Assembly: GCF_018619435.1 (NCBI RefSeq) | Contig: NZ_JAHFZF010000003.1 | Span: 1 to 64,000, forward strand | DNA: 64,000 bases | Direction of reading: 5' to 3' | Source: Rhodoferax sp. U11-2br | GTDB taxonomy: Bacteria; Pseudomonadota; Gammaproteobacteria; Burkholderiales; Burkholderiaceae_C | Shown: positions 1 to 7,391 of the stretch, one piece after another | Layout: every line of letters starts with the position of its first letter | Position numbering within the stretch: position 1 is the stretch's first letter | Position numbers and translations under genes: made by a program | Notes under the pieces: model-generated | Databases searched by the model: none | Seen by the model: the letters and a program-made list of their open reading frames with translations, nothing else | Told to the model about the DNA's origin: nothing

Positions 1-88
1 CTGGTTTGTCCGAGCAGGCTGCGATCAGGGTGAAACCTGCCAGCGAGAAATATTGGACGAAATGGCGGCGGTTGGCGGTTTTTTGCAT
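1..88 (-). CDS. N-terminus of a secreted protein or lipoprotein (partial)
   Basis: Only the first 29 codons are in the window; the gene continues past position 1. The start ATG (86-88 on the minus strand) is preceded by GAGGAG. The peptide has a twin arginine (NRRHFVQ), a hydrophobic stretch and the lipobox-like LIAAC, so it is either a Tat-type exported protein or a lipoprotein with the cysteine near residue 25. Too little of the mature part is visible to name a family. The gene is divergent from the next one. Confidence 0.6.
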   Translation of the reverse strand, partial: MQKTANRRHFVQYFSLAGFTLIAACSDKP

Positions 89-263
89 GCTGGGCTCCTC
101 AGATTGGAAAACCATGCCGGTTTGGCAAAGGGCAGCATACTGCCAAGTGCCGCCCAAAGTGTGTGCGTTTGTTCACACAGGCACCCGCGTCTGCGAATGG
201 GGTGTTGAAAAATAAAGTGAAAAAAGAGGGTGAATTCCAGTTCATTTCTGCCGATGAGCGTTT

Positions 264-1340
264 ATGAAGATCACCGAATCCGCCGTCGCCCTGCAAAGCC
301 AGCACAGCAGCCTGTCCTGGCGCAGTACCCAGACCCGCTTGCGCGCCTGGGTTGGCCAGCCACTTTCGCCGCGCTCACTTGAGCGTGACGTGCAGCACAC
401 CCCGGCGGTGCGTGTGACGCTCTCGGACGGCGCGCGTCAGAAGCTGCAGCAACACGCGCAAGCCCAGGCTGTCCCAGCGGGTGAGGCGGCATCCGACGGC
501 GACATTCAGTCGCTGACGCCGCGCCTGCGGGTGCTGATGGACATAGTCAAAGCCATCACCGGGCGTGAAGTGAAGGTGTTTGACGCGCGTGATCTGCAAG
601 CCCAAACCAGCACACAGTTGTCACCACCGCCCGCAGCAGCCAGCAGCACCCAGGCGGCTGCGGCACCGCAAGCGGCTGGCTGGGGCCTGGAGATTGATGC
701 CAGTGAACACATCGTGGAGGCCGAATCCACCCAGGTCAGCGCCCAGGGGGTGGTCAAGACGAGTGATGGCCAAACGATCCAGTTCAGCCTGCAACTGGCC
801 ATGAGCCGCAGTTTTGTGCAAGACAGCAGCCTGTCGATTCGCGCGGGTGATGCGGTGCGCCAGGACCCGCTGGTGATCAACTTCGACGGCACCGGCGCCC
901 AGCTGAGCGACGCGCAGTTTGCCTTTGACCTCAATACCGACGGCCAGACCGAAAACATCGCGTTTGTGGCCGGTGGCAGCGGCTTCCTGGTGCTGGACAA
1001 AAACAAAGACGGCCAAGTGAACAACGGCACTGAGCTGTTTGGTCCCAGCAGTGGCGACGGGTTTGCCGACCTGGCCCAGTACGACCTGGACGGCAACTCG
1101 TGGATCGACGAGAACGACGCGGTGTACAGCCAGTTACAAGTCTGGCAGAAAAACGCTAATGGTCAGGACAGTTTGACCAGCTTGGCCCAGAACGGTGTCG
1201 GTGCTTTGTACCTGGGCCGGGTGGCCAGTCCGTTCTCAGTCAACACGGCCAGCAACCAGACCCTGGGCCAGGTGCGCCGCACCGGGGTGTTTTTGTACGA
1301 GTCGGGGGCGGTTGGCACACTGCAGCAGGTGGATTTGTAG
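264..1340 (+). CDS. EF-hand-like calcium-binding protein of unknown role
   Basis: A 358-residue protein with no obvious signal peptide. Residues 1-135 are low in complexity, rich in Gln, Ala, Ser and Pro, and resemble nothing I recognise. Residues 200-310 hold the recognisable part: an aspartate-rich block with two EF-hand-like or dockerin-like loops, about 245-256 (DKNKDGQVNNGTE) and 274-285 (DLDGNSWIDEND). The same block occurs in VCBS/RTX-type surface proteins and in small hypothetical proteins of proteobacteria. Calcium binding is inferred from the loops. The start ATG has only a weak ribosome site (GATGAG). The gene stands alone between a divergent partial gene and a convergent esterase. 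Confidence 0.7.
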   Translation: MKITESAVALQSQHSSLSWRSTQTRLRAWVGQPLSPRSLERDVQHTPAVRVTLSDGARQKLQQHAQAQAVPAGEAASDGDIQSLTPRLRVLMDIVKAITGREVKVFDARDLQAQTSTQLSPPPAAASSTQAAAAPQAAGWGLEIDASEHIVEAESTQVSAQGVVKTSDGQTIQFSLQLAMSRSFVQDSSLSIRAGDAVRQDPLVINFDGTGAQLSDAQFAFDLNTDGQTENIAFVAGGSGFLVLDKNKDGQVNNGTELFGPSSGDGFADLAQYDLDGNSWIDENDAVYSQLQVWQKNANGQDSLTSLAQNGVGALYLGRVASPFSVNTASNQTLGQVRRTGVFLYESGAVGTLQQVDL

Positions 1341-1373
1341 CGGGTGGCCGCTCGGTGTGGCGGCGGGGCGCTG

Positions 1374-2333
1374 TTACGGCACCAAACCAAACGACTTGAG
1401 CCAGCTTGCCGCCAGATTGGGCCAGTTGGACACCGGCAGCTGCCGCGCATCCCGAATACCAAAACCGTGTTCACCTTCCTTGAACACATGCAACTCGGTG
1501 GGCACACCCAGTGCCTTGAGCGCGTTGTGGTAGGCGATGCCGTTGGCGGGTGGGACGGCAGAGTCGTTTTCAGCCAGCACCACAAAGGTGGGCGGTGATG
1601 CCTTGCTCACCTGCTGGTCTGCCGAGTAGGCCTTGATCAGCTCGGGCGATGGGTCTTTGCCTAGCAAGTTGGTGCGGCTTTCCAGGTGTGTTTGGCCGGT
1701 TTCCATCGAGATCACCGGGTAGAGCAGCATCAGAAAATCAGGGCGTGCTGACAACTGGTCAGCCGCATCCACCGGCGTATACACCGTGCTGTCGAACTTG
1801 GCACCCAGCATGGCCCCCATGTGGCCTGCGGCAGAGGCGCCCAAAAAGCCGACCTTGTTCGGGTCCAGACCCCATGCCTTGGCGTTGTGCCGCACCAGGC
1901 GCACAGCACGCTGGGCATCTTGCAGCGGCACATCCCAGCCGTTGACATGGCCTTCGGCGGGCAGACGGTATTGCATCAGCAGCACGGTGACGCCGTAGGG
2001 GTTGAGCCAGTGCGCCATTTCGGCGGCTTCCTTGTCCAGCACGATGCGCGAGTACGCACCCCCAGGGGCGGCGATCACCACGGTGCCGTTGGGCTTGTCC
2101 GGCACAAAGGCGGTCAGGTTGGGCCGGGTGATGCCCGTGACGATGCGGTCTGGCCAGTACGCCACCTTGCTGCGTTCGGTGATGGTGAGTTTTGCCGGTG
2201 ACTGCTCAGACCCGGGCCCCACCGAACCTGGCCACAACTCAATCACGTCGCGTGTCTTGAGTGGCGCTGAAACTGCCAGGCAACTGGCCAGCAAGCCCGT
2301 TGCCAACAGACCTGTCATCGCGATTTTTTGCAT
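1374..2333 (-). CDS. secreted alpha/beta hydrolase, acetyl-esterase type
   Basis: A 319-residue hydrolase with an N-terminal signal (residues 1-23) that contains LASC, so it may be a lipoprotein. The oxyanion-hole segment APGGAY lies near residue 90 and the nucleophile elbow GASAAGH puts the catalytic serine at 167. A later AENDSAVPP and HVFKEGEHGFG supply the likely Asp and His. The arrangement is that of BD-FAE/acetylxylan-esterase-like enzymes; the substrate is unknown. The start at 2333 is preferred over an in-frame ATG at 2369 because GGAG precedes it and the signal peptide then begins directly. Confidence 0.8.
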   Translation of the reverse strand: MQKIAMTGLLATGLLASCLAVSAPLKTRDVIELWPGSVGPGSEQSPAKLTITERSKVAYWPDRIVTGITRPNLTAFVPDKPNGTVVIAAPGGAYSRIVLDKEAAEMAHWLNPYGVTVLLMQYRLPAEGHVNGWDVPLQDAQRAVRLVRHNAKAWGLDPNKVGFLGASAAGHMGAMLGAKFDSTVYTPVDAADQLSARPDFLMLLYPVISMETGQTHLESRTNLLGKDPSPELIKAYSADQQVSKASPPTFVVLAENDSAVPPANGIAYHNALKALGVPTELHVFKEGEHGFGIRDARQLPVSNWPNLAASWLKSFGLVP

Positions 2334-2407
2334 CAGTTTTCTCCAACGGGTGAACACATTGCCAGGCATCGGCAGCTTGGCCAGTTTTTTGTGAGCGCGG
2401 CGAGATG

Positions 2408-3382
2408 TTAGCCGTGCAGAACAGGGTTTTGGGGTCCCGCCGACGGGCTTCTTTGCGCTGTGTCAAATCCGATTGCAACGCTGGTCAAGGCCGCCACCAG
2501 CGCGGGGCGCAGCGGGTGGGGCGCGGCCACCTCTGGCAGCAACAGGCTGACCGTGAAGGCAATCGGTGTACTCAAGGCGCGCACGACCAAGTCCGGCCCG
2601 GCCATGGCCATGGCGGTCAGCGGGTTCACAATGGCCACCCCCAGACCCTGGCGCACCATGGCACACACGGCCGCTGCGCTGGCACATTCCAGCTGGGTCA
2701 ATCGGCTCACGTGGGCCAGGGCAAACATCTGGTCGATTTGTGTCCGGTAGCTGTCACCCGCAGCCAGGCTGACGAAAGGCTCGCCCTCAAAGTCCTGCGG
2801 GGTCAGCACTGCCTTGTGGCACAAGCTGTGGCGGGCTGGCAGCACCACCACCTCGTTGACCTGCAGGATGGTCTGCAGCGTGGTCCCCACCGGTGCCTCG
2901 GTGGTTTCGCTGATGCCCAGGTCAAAACGCTGTTCCCCCAAGGCTTGTTCCAACCAGGGTGACTCCAGTGGGTAGACGCTGACCGCCGCTGAGGGCTGCT
3001 GCTGTGACAAGACCCACAGGGCTTGGGGCACCAGTGCCTGCGCCAGCGCGGGCAGGCAGGCCAGGCGCAGGCGCCCAGTGGACAGGGTGCGCAACTCCTG
3101 GGCACGCGCCGCAATCTGATCCAGCCCGACAAAGGAGCGCTCCACCTCCTGCATCAATGCCAGCGCACGTACCGTGGGGCGCAACCGGCCACGCACCCGG
3201 TCAAACAAATCAAAACCCAGCAGGTACTCCAGCCGCGCCAGCTCGCGGCTCAGGGTCGGTTGGCTTGAGGTTGTCACCTCTGCCGCGCGGCTCAGGCTGC
3301 CGTGTTGCATGATGGCGCGAAAAATCGCCAGCTGGCGGTGGGTCAAGGCCGGGGCGGTCGTGCTGGTTGGCTGCGTGTTCAT
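2408..3382 (-). CDS. lysR: LysR-type transcriptional regulator of lysA
   Basis: A 324-residue LysR-family regulator. The winged-helix DNA-binding domain occupies about residues 14-75 (SLSRAAEVTTSSQPTLSRELARLE in two parts around the recognition helix) and the periplasmic-binding-protein-like effector domain follows. It closely resembles E. coli LysR, for example FERVRGRL-like and AASVCAMVRxGxGxxxVNPLTA segments, and not only the general family. It is transcribed divergently from lysA across 92 bases, the same arrangement as in E. coli, where LysR with diaminopimelate activates lysA. The same role is inferred here. Confidence 0.9.
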   Translation of the reverse strand: MNTQPTSTTAPALTHRQLAIFRAIMQHGSLSRAAEVTTSSQPTLSRELARLEYLLGFDLFDRVRGRLRPTVRALALMQEVERSFVGLDQIAARAQELRTLSTGRLRLACLPALAQALVPQALWVLSQQQPSAAVSVYPLESPWLEQALGEQRFDLGISETTEAPVGTTLQTILQVNEVVVLPARHSLCHKAVLTPQDFEGEPFVSLAAGDSYRTQIDQMFALAHVSRLTQLECASAAAVCAMVRQGLGVAIVNPLTAMAMAGPDLVVRALSTPIAFTVSLLLPEVAAPHPLRPALVAALTSVAIGFDTAQRSPSAGPQNPVLHG

Positions 3383-3401
3383 GCCTGCATGGTAGTCAAA
3401 A

Positions 3402-3420
3402 CCATATCTATTGTGAATGG
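3402..3420. promoter_or_regulatory. candidate LysR operator, CCAT-N11-ATGG
   Basis: A 4+4 inverted repeat with an 11-base spacer lies between the divergent lysR and lysA genes. It fits the T-N11-A rule for LysR-family operators. It is 20 bases from the lysR start and 54 from the lysA start, so it could serve both autoregulation and lysA activation. Confidence 0.5.
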
Positions 3421-3474
3421 ATCTGCAAAATAATAGGCATTGTTAGCATAGACAAAGCCGGGCATCATGACCCC

Positions 3475-4725
3475 ATGAACCCATTTACCCCCGACACACT
3501 GGCCAGTTTGGCCCGCACCCACGGCACACCGCTGTGGGTCTATGACGCTGCCACCATCGAACGCCAAGTGACCGCACTGCGCCAGTTTGACGTGATCCGC
3601 TTCGCCCAAAAGGCCAACTCCAACACCCACATCCTGCGGCTCATGAAGCGCTGTGGTGTGTCTGTGGACTCGGTTTCTCTCGGTGAGATCGAGCGTGCCC
3701 TGGCTGCGGGTTTTAAACCCGGTGAACACAACGGTCATGCCGAGATCGTCTTCACCGCCGACCTGCTGGACCGCACCACGCTGGCCCGTGTGGCCGAGCT
3801 GGGTGTGCCGGTGAACTGCGGCTCCATTGACATGCTGGACCAACTCGGCAGTGTCAGCCCCGGCCACCCGGTGTGGTTGCGCATCAACCCCGGTTTTGGC
3901 CACGGCCACAGCAACAAGACCAACACCGGCGGTGAACACAGTAAACACGGCATCTGGCACGGCGAGCTGCCGCAGGCGTTGGACAAGGTGCGCGCCAACG
4001 GCCTGAAGCTGGTGGGTTTGCACATGCACATTGGCTCGGGCGTGGATTACAGCCATTTGCAGGAGGTGTGTGGTGCGATGGTGGCGCTGGTGCGCACCGT
4101 CAAGGCGCAAGGCATGGACCTGCAGGCCATTTCGTCTGGCGGCGGCTTGTCGATCCCGTACCAGGCCGGTGAGCCGCAGATCGACACCGCGCACTACTTC
4201 AGCCTGTGGGACGCCGCCCGCCAAGAGATTGCCGCCCTGCTGGGCCACCCGGTGGCGCTGGAGATTGAGCCGGGCCGTTACCTAGTGGCCGAATCCGGCG
4301 TGCTGGTGGCCGAGGTGCGTGCCGTCAAAGACCAGGGCAGCGCGCGTTTTGTGCTGGTCGACGCCGGTTTCAGCGACCTGATGCGCCCGGCCATGTACGG
4401 CAGTTTCCACAGCATGGAGTTGATTCACGCTGACGGCACAGCCGCCACCGGCCCGGTGTTTGACACGGTGGTTGGCGGCCCGCTGTGTGAGTCGGGTGAC
4501 GTGTTCACCCAAGGTGAGGGCGGTGTGGTGTTGACCCGCGCGCTGCCGCAAGCCCAGGTGGGTGACCTGCTGGTGATCCACGACACCGGCGCGTATGGTG
4601 CGTCGATGTCCTCCAACTACAACACCCGGCCTTTGATTCCCGAGGTGTTGGTGGAGGATGGCGAGCCACGGCTGATTCGGCGCAAGCAGACGGTAGCGGA
4701 GTTGTTGGCGTTGGAGGCGGTTTAA
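3475..4725 (+). CDS. lysA: diaminopimelate decarboxylase, E. coli LysA type
   Basis: Catalyses the last step of lysine synthesis, meso-diaminopimelate to L-lysine plus CO2, with pyridoxal phosphate. The protein has 416 residues. The PLP lysine is K46 in FAQKAN. Other signatures include GHGHSNKTNTGGEHSKHG, HMHIGSGVDY, the GGGLS phosphate loop, EPGRYLV and the substrate-site CESGDVF. Near-identity of motifs is to enterobacterial LysA, whereas Burkholderiales commonly carry a different lysA near cyaY; transfer or an extra paralogue is possible. The start is at 3475, where the N-terminus matches the family; an upstream extension of the frame would run through the lysR operator. Confidence 0.93.
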   Translation: MNPFTPDTLASLARTHGTPLWVYDAATIERQVTALRQFDVIRFAQKANSNTHILRLMKRCGVSVDSVSLGEIERALAAGFKPGEHNGHAEIVFTADLLDRTTLARVAELGVPVNCGSIDMLDQLGSVSPGHPVWLRINPGFGHGHSNKTNTGGEHSKHGIWHGELPQALDKVRANGLKLVGLHMHIGSGVDYSHLQEVCGAMVALVRTVKAQGMDLQAISSGGGLSIPYQAGEPQIDTAHYFSLWDAARQEIAALLGHPVALEIEPGRYLVAESGVLVAEVRAVKDQGSARFVLVDAGFSDLMRPAMYGSFHSMELIHADGTAATGPVFDTVVGGPLCESGDVFTQGEGGVVLTRALPQAQVGDLLVIHDTGAYGASMSSNYNTRPLIPEVLVEDGEPRLIRRKQTVAELLALEAV

Positions 4726-4801
4726 GACTCACGGGTGGCCGTTTTGTGGATTTGGAAAGTAAAGGCAAGATACGGTTCTTACTTCTTTTGGGACGCACTC
4801 C

Positions 4802-5071
4802 ATGCATCTGACGCGGCTGTCTAGCAAAGGGCAAATCACCATCCCCAAAGCACTGCGTGATGCACACGACTGGCAGGTTGGCGCACGGCTGGAAGTGATT
4901 GACACGGTTGAAGGCGTGCTGCTCAAACCGGTAGTGGCCCGCCAGAGCACGGCTTTGCCAGAGGGGCTGGCCGCCATCCGCAGCCGCTTGGCTTACAAAG
5001 GCCCGGCGGTCAGTCTGGAAGACCTGAACGCCGCTGTGTTGCAAGAAGCCACAAGCGGCCTTCAAAACTGA
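4802..5071 (+). CDS. AbrB/MazE-family antitoxin (VapB-like)
   Basis: An 89-residue protein. Residues 1-48 form an AbrB/SpoVT swapped-hairpin DNA-binding domain (LTRLSSKGQITIPKALRD followed by GARLEVIDTVEGVLLKP). The C-terminal 40 residues should wrap a toxin. VapB antitoxins of this type neutralise PIN-domain ribonucleases and repress their own operon. The expected vapC should start two bases downstream, and only a decayed remnant is there, so this is probably an orphan antitoxin. The start ATG has no strong ribosome site. Confidence 0.85.
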   Translation: MHLTRLSSKGQITIPKALRDAHDWQVGARLEVIDTVEGVLLKPVVARQSTALPEGLAAIRSRLAYKGPAVSLEDLNAAVLQEATSGLQN

Positions 5072-5073
5072 GG

Positions 5074-5112
5074 GTGGCGCTTGACATCCATGTGGTGATT
5101 CGCCTGCTGGTG
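5074..5112 (+). pseudogene. remnant of the 5' end of a vapC (PIN toxin) gene
   Basis: A GTG start two bases after the antitoxin stop encodes VALDIHVVIRLLV. This resembles the first strand of VapC toxins (typically xALDTNVVIRLLV), but the catalytic-site 'DTN' reads 'DIH'. After 13 codons the similarity stops and the frame carries unrelated sequence. I see no other part of a PIN domain in any frame before 5500, so the toxin is truncated. Confidence 0.55.
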
Positions 5113-5497
5113 TCTGCAATGCCCTGCACCGTAAGCCCTCTGTGGCAGTGGCCCGGGGCGCGGGCTGGCCGAAAGCCGAGGCCTCATGACGCTTCGCTTT
5201 TTAAAATCGGCCTCAACTTCCGCCCAGCCCACGCCCCTGTGGTGGTTGGGCTGATGTGGTCCAGAAAGCTAGGACATCTGCCATCCGCAATGCAGCAACA
5301 GGTAGCGTGAGAACAGAGACGGAATACGTTGAGAAAGCCCGGTGCAGCCTATTCTGCTGCGGTTGATCACCTGTTCTGCGGTTTCAACTCATCAACTTGA
5401 ACCAATGCCCTGGCTGGTGTTGGCTATATCTGTGACCGGCTCTTTAAGGCTGATAGCGGTCAGATGAATCGCTCCCAAGCAGTCGTTCAAAATGCAG
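5113..5497. other. gene-free interval with one hairpin
   Basis: No convincing gene on either strand. It holds an inverted repeat (5433-5462) and leads into the attC-like site. The sequence may be debris from past insertions, which would explain why vapC ends abruptly. Confidence 0.5.
5433..5462. repeat. inverted repeat TGACCG...CGGTCA
   Basis: TGACCG at 5433-5438 and CGGTCA at 5457-5462 can pair around an 18-base centre. It lies 35 bases from the attC-like site. It could be a degenerate repeat of the same mobile system, but nothing shows that directly. Confidence 0.4.
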
Positions 5498-5564
5498 GTT
5501 TAACGCCCAGGTTAACCGTCAAAAATGCGAAGCATTTTTGTCCGCGTTGAACCGCCAGTTGGAC
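5498..5564 (-). repeat. attC-like integron recombination site
   Basis: Read on the minus strand it has every part of a folded attC. The outer boxes are GTCCAAC and GTTAAAC, which fit RYYYAAC and GTTRRRY, pairing 7/7 with two G-T pairs. Spacers of 4 and 5 bases follow. The inner boxes GGTTCAAC and GTTAACC pair fully except for one unpaired base in the left box, the position of the classic extrahelical base. The centre ends in a 9-bp hairpin (CAAAAATGC/GCATTTTTG on the plus strand, three-base loop). Total length is 67 bases. The minus-strand gene 5573-5914 stops 8 bases before the site, the normal place for an attC after a cassette gene. Confidence 0.72.
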
Positions 5565-5572
5565 CTCGGTTA

Positions 5573-5914
5573 TTACTGATTTTTGCCTCGAATTTCGACT
5601 GGAGTTTTCACGTCCTTGAACGTGACGCCACTCATGTCCACCTGAGCGCCTGCAGGTAAGCTTATGCCGACATTGCAGTTTTCGATGTGCACGTTTCTGA
5701 GTTGCATGCCACCAGAAGGCCTTTGAGGTGGCTCATCCGTAGACTGCGGCTCTGCTGCTGCCCCGTGACTGTGTGGCGTTGAGAAAGGGCTTAGGGTCAA
5801 ATGCGTACTTGCGCTACACGCAGGGCAGGCTAGAGGGTTATGCCTTTCCGACATGGGGCGAAGATGCGTTGTTATGGTTGCGCACTTATTGCATTGGTAT
5901 TCATAGAAAGGCAT
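5573..5914 (-). CDS. FmdB-type zinc-ribbon protein, probable cassette gene
   Basis: A 113-residue protein. It starts MPFYEYQCNKC, the hallmark of the FmdB/putative regulatory zinc-ribbon family, with C8, C11, C30 and C33 as likely zinc ligands. Residues 34-65 are a Ser/Pro/His-rich linker. Residues 68-108 (RNVHIENCNVGISL, then VDMSGVTFKDVKTPVEI) read like two rungs of a parallel beta-helix, which is not usual for FmdB. The start at 5914 is chosen because the family begins exactly there. It is followed by the attC-like site and lies 10 bases after the next upstream gene, so the two may be one bicistronic cassette. Its function is unknown. Confidence 0.7.
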   Translation of the reverse strand: MPFYEYQCNKCATITTHLRPMSERHNPLACPACSASTHLTLSPFSTPHSHGAAAEPQSTDEPPQRPSGGMQLRNVHIENCNVGISLPAGAQVDMSGVTFKDVKTPVEIRGKNQ

Positions 5915-5924
5915 AGAAACTCCA

Positions 5925-6431
5925 CTATGCAAGTGAGACGTGCCAAGCGAACTCTTCCCCAATGTTTCGGAGTTCAACAAGCCATATTTTGCGGAAAGTC
6001 TTCTTCAGAAAGAAAAGCTTTGCCTCATACGTAAGTTCAATGCTGTAGTCGAACTCGCTAAAGAATCCCCCATCTTGGATCATCACGCCAGGCGCCACCG
6101 AGATTTCCGTCGTCTCGCTATTGGCAAGGCGAGAAATTGGTTTTGGTGCGTTGATGATTGCTGAGTCTCGCATTCTTATTCTGCCGAGAACGAAATTTAA
6201 CTTCGTTATGTTTGTGCGGATGTCGTTTGCGGGTAGCTTTCCAAGGTTCTTGATTTTTAGCTTGGACTCTGAGTTGAGCTTCTTGCTTTTATCGATGACG
6301 CCTTCGATAGTGATTTCTGGGGGAAAAGAGATCCAAGCAACTTGCAGGGCGATAAAGCTAGAAAACGATGTAAGCCCCACAAACTTTAGCGCGGTGGTCA
6401 CAGCATCAAGAACGTCAGGATCGAGTGGCAT
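5925..6431 (-). CDS. membrane-anchored protein of unknown function
   Basis: A 168-residue protein I do not recognise. A hydrophobic segment spans about residues 17-37 (FVGLTSFSSFIALQVAWISF). The rest (residues 40-168) is a soluble domain rich in beta-strand residues with many Lys, Asn and Ser. The DNA is clearly A+T-richer than all flanking genes, which suggests transfer. The ATG at 6431 has GAGAAG upstream; a TTG at 6452 would add seven residues. A GTTAGAC core-like heptamer (minus strand, 6456-6462) sits just upstream, as expected at the 5' border of an integron cassette. Confidence 0.6.
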   Translation of the reverse strand: MPLDPDVLDAVTTALKFVGLTSFSSFIALQVAWISFPPEITIEGVIDKSKKLNSESKLKIKNLGKLPANDIRTNITKLNFVLGRIRMRDSAIINAPKPISRLANSETTEISVAPGVMIQDGGFFSEFDYSIELTYEAKLFFLKKTFRKIWLVELRNIGEEFAWHVSLA

Positions 6432-6455
6432 GAATCGGTCTTCTCGGTGCAAGCG

Positions 6456-6462
6456 GTCTAAC
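6456..6462 (-). other. candidate cassette 5' boundary, core-site GTTAGAC
   Basis: This heptamer on the minus strand matches GTTRRRY and lies 25 bases before the ATG of the first cassette gene. With the attC-like site at 5498-5564 it would bound a segment of about 0.96 kb. A seven-base match alone is weak, and no second attC could be folded upstream of it. Confidence 0.35.
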
Positions 6463-6792
6463 GTGACGTAGCTGAGCGCCTATTCTGGCCATCCCAAGCT
6501 AGACGACAAAATAATCTGAGATTCCACCCATTGATGGCGACGTCCATCAAGCGGCTAGACCCGTGCCGCCAGGGTTTGCAATCAATTTCGCCTGAAGTTG
6601 AAGTCATTTCCGCCCCTTTGAACCTTGTCGCCTATCCTGGCGAAATTTGGCTAGTGTCTGGTTCGCTTTCCACGCACTTCATGTGGTTTGACTATAGCCC
6701 ACTGGACGACGCATATGGATGGCTGCGATCCAGCCGATCACTTGCCTGTGTGGGCAGGCCTATCGTTCACGTCTAGCGGGCATCCCCCCAAC
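6463..6792. other. interval without a recognisable gene
   Basis: No frame on either strand resembles a known protein. A plus-strand frame at 6531-6776 has no ribosome site and odd composition. GCTAGAC or its complement recurs three times (near 6499, 6554 and 6771), which might reflect decayed recombination sites; I could not fold any of them. Confidence 0.4.
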
Positions 6793-7377
6793 TCAAACCA
6801 AATTCAAAAAATCCAACGCCTCATCCAGATGCTGGTCAAAGTCACTCAGCGCGTGGTCGCCGCCGGGTAGCAGTTTGATGGCCGCGCCGGGGTAGTGGGC
6901 CAGCATTTCGCGCCAGTCCAGCACCTCGTCACCTTTGGCGATCACCGCAAAGTAGCGCTCGGGTTGGCTGATGTGGGGGATTTCCTGGGCGATGAGTTCG
7001 TCCACGTGGGACTGGTCAAACGTGAAATGTTGCTCGGGGTCGTGCCACAGGCTGTGTTCACCAATTTGTGCGGCCAGGTCGCGTGCTGGCTGGATGGCGG
7101 GGTTGAGCAAGACCGCTTTGCAGCCCAGGCGCTCGGCCAGCCAGGTGGCATAAAAGCCGCCGAGCGACGAGCCCATGACGGCCATCGAGTCCTTGGGCCA
7201 GTTGGTGATCGCTTGCATCACCTGCGCCATCGCATGTTGGGGGGAGGGTGGCAGTGCCGGGCACAGCCAGGTCACGCCGGGGTGGCGGCGGGCCACGGCG
7301 GCGGCGGTCATGCGCGCCTTGGTCGACGAAGGCGAGGAGCGAAAGCCGTGTAAATACAGCAGGTGGGTGGTGGGCAT
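6793..7377 (-). CDS. YqiA/YcfP-family alpha/beta-fold esterase
   Basis: A 194-residue cytoplasmic hydrolase. It opens with HLLYLHGFRSSPSSTK, typical of the YqiA family. The nucleophile elbow is GSSLGG with serine 71, followed by FYATWLAERLGCKAVLLNPA. A KGDEVLDW segment supplies the acidic residue and GGDHALSDF the catalytic histidine. E. coli YqiA hydrolyses short acyl esters and palmitoyl-CoA; the physiological substrate is not known. The ATG at 7377 gives the family length; the longer frame upstream lies inside the sulfurtransferase gene. It lies 14 bases after the sulfurtransferase stop and is probably cotranscribed with it. Confidence 0.85.
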   Translation of the reverse strand: MPTTHLLYLHGFRSSPSSTKARMTAAAVARRHPGVTWLCPALPPSPQHAMAQVMQAITNWPKDSMAVMGSSLGGFYATWLAERLGCKAVLLNPAIQPARDLAAQIGEHSLWHDPEQHFTFDQSHVDELIAQEIPHISQPERYFAVIAKGDEVLDWREMLAHYPGAAIKLLPGGDHALSDFDQHLDEALDFLNLV

Positions 7378-7391
7378 GGCGGCGGCTGGGT

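Noticed and set aside
6463..6510. A second attC site upstream of the first cassette gene
   Set aside because: GTCTAAC and a later GCTAGAC can pair 6 of 7, but no inner boxes, spacers or terminal hairpin could be folded between them.
6531..6776. An 81-codon plus-strand frame in the interval after the cassette
   Set aside because: No ribosome site, no family likeness, and the start codons are repeated ATGs in unpromising context.
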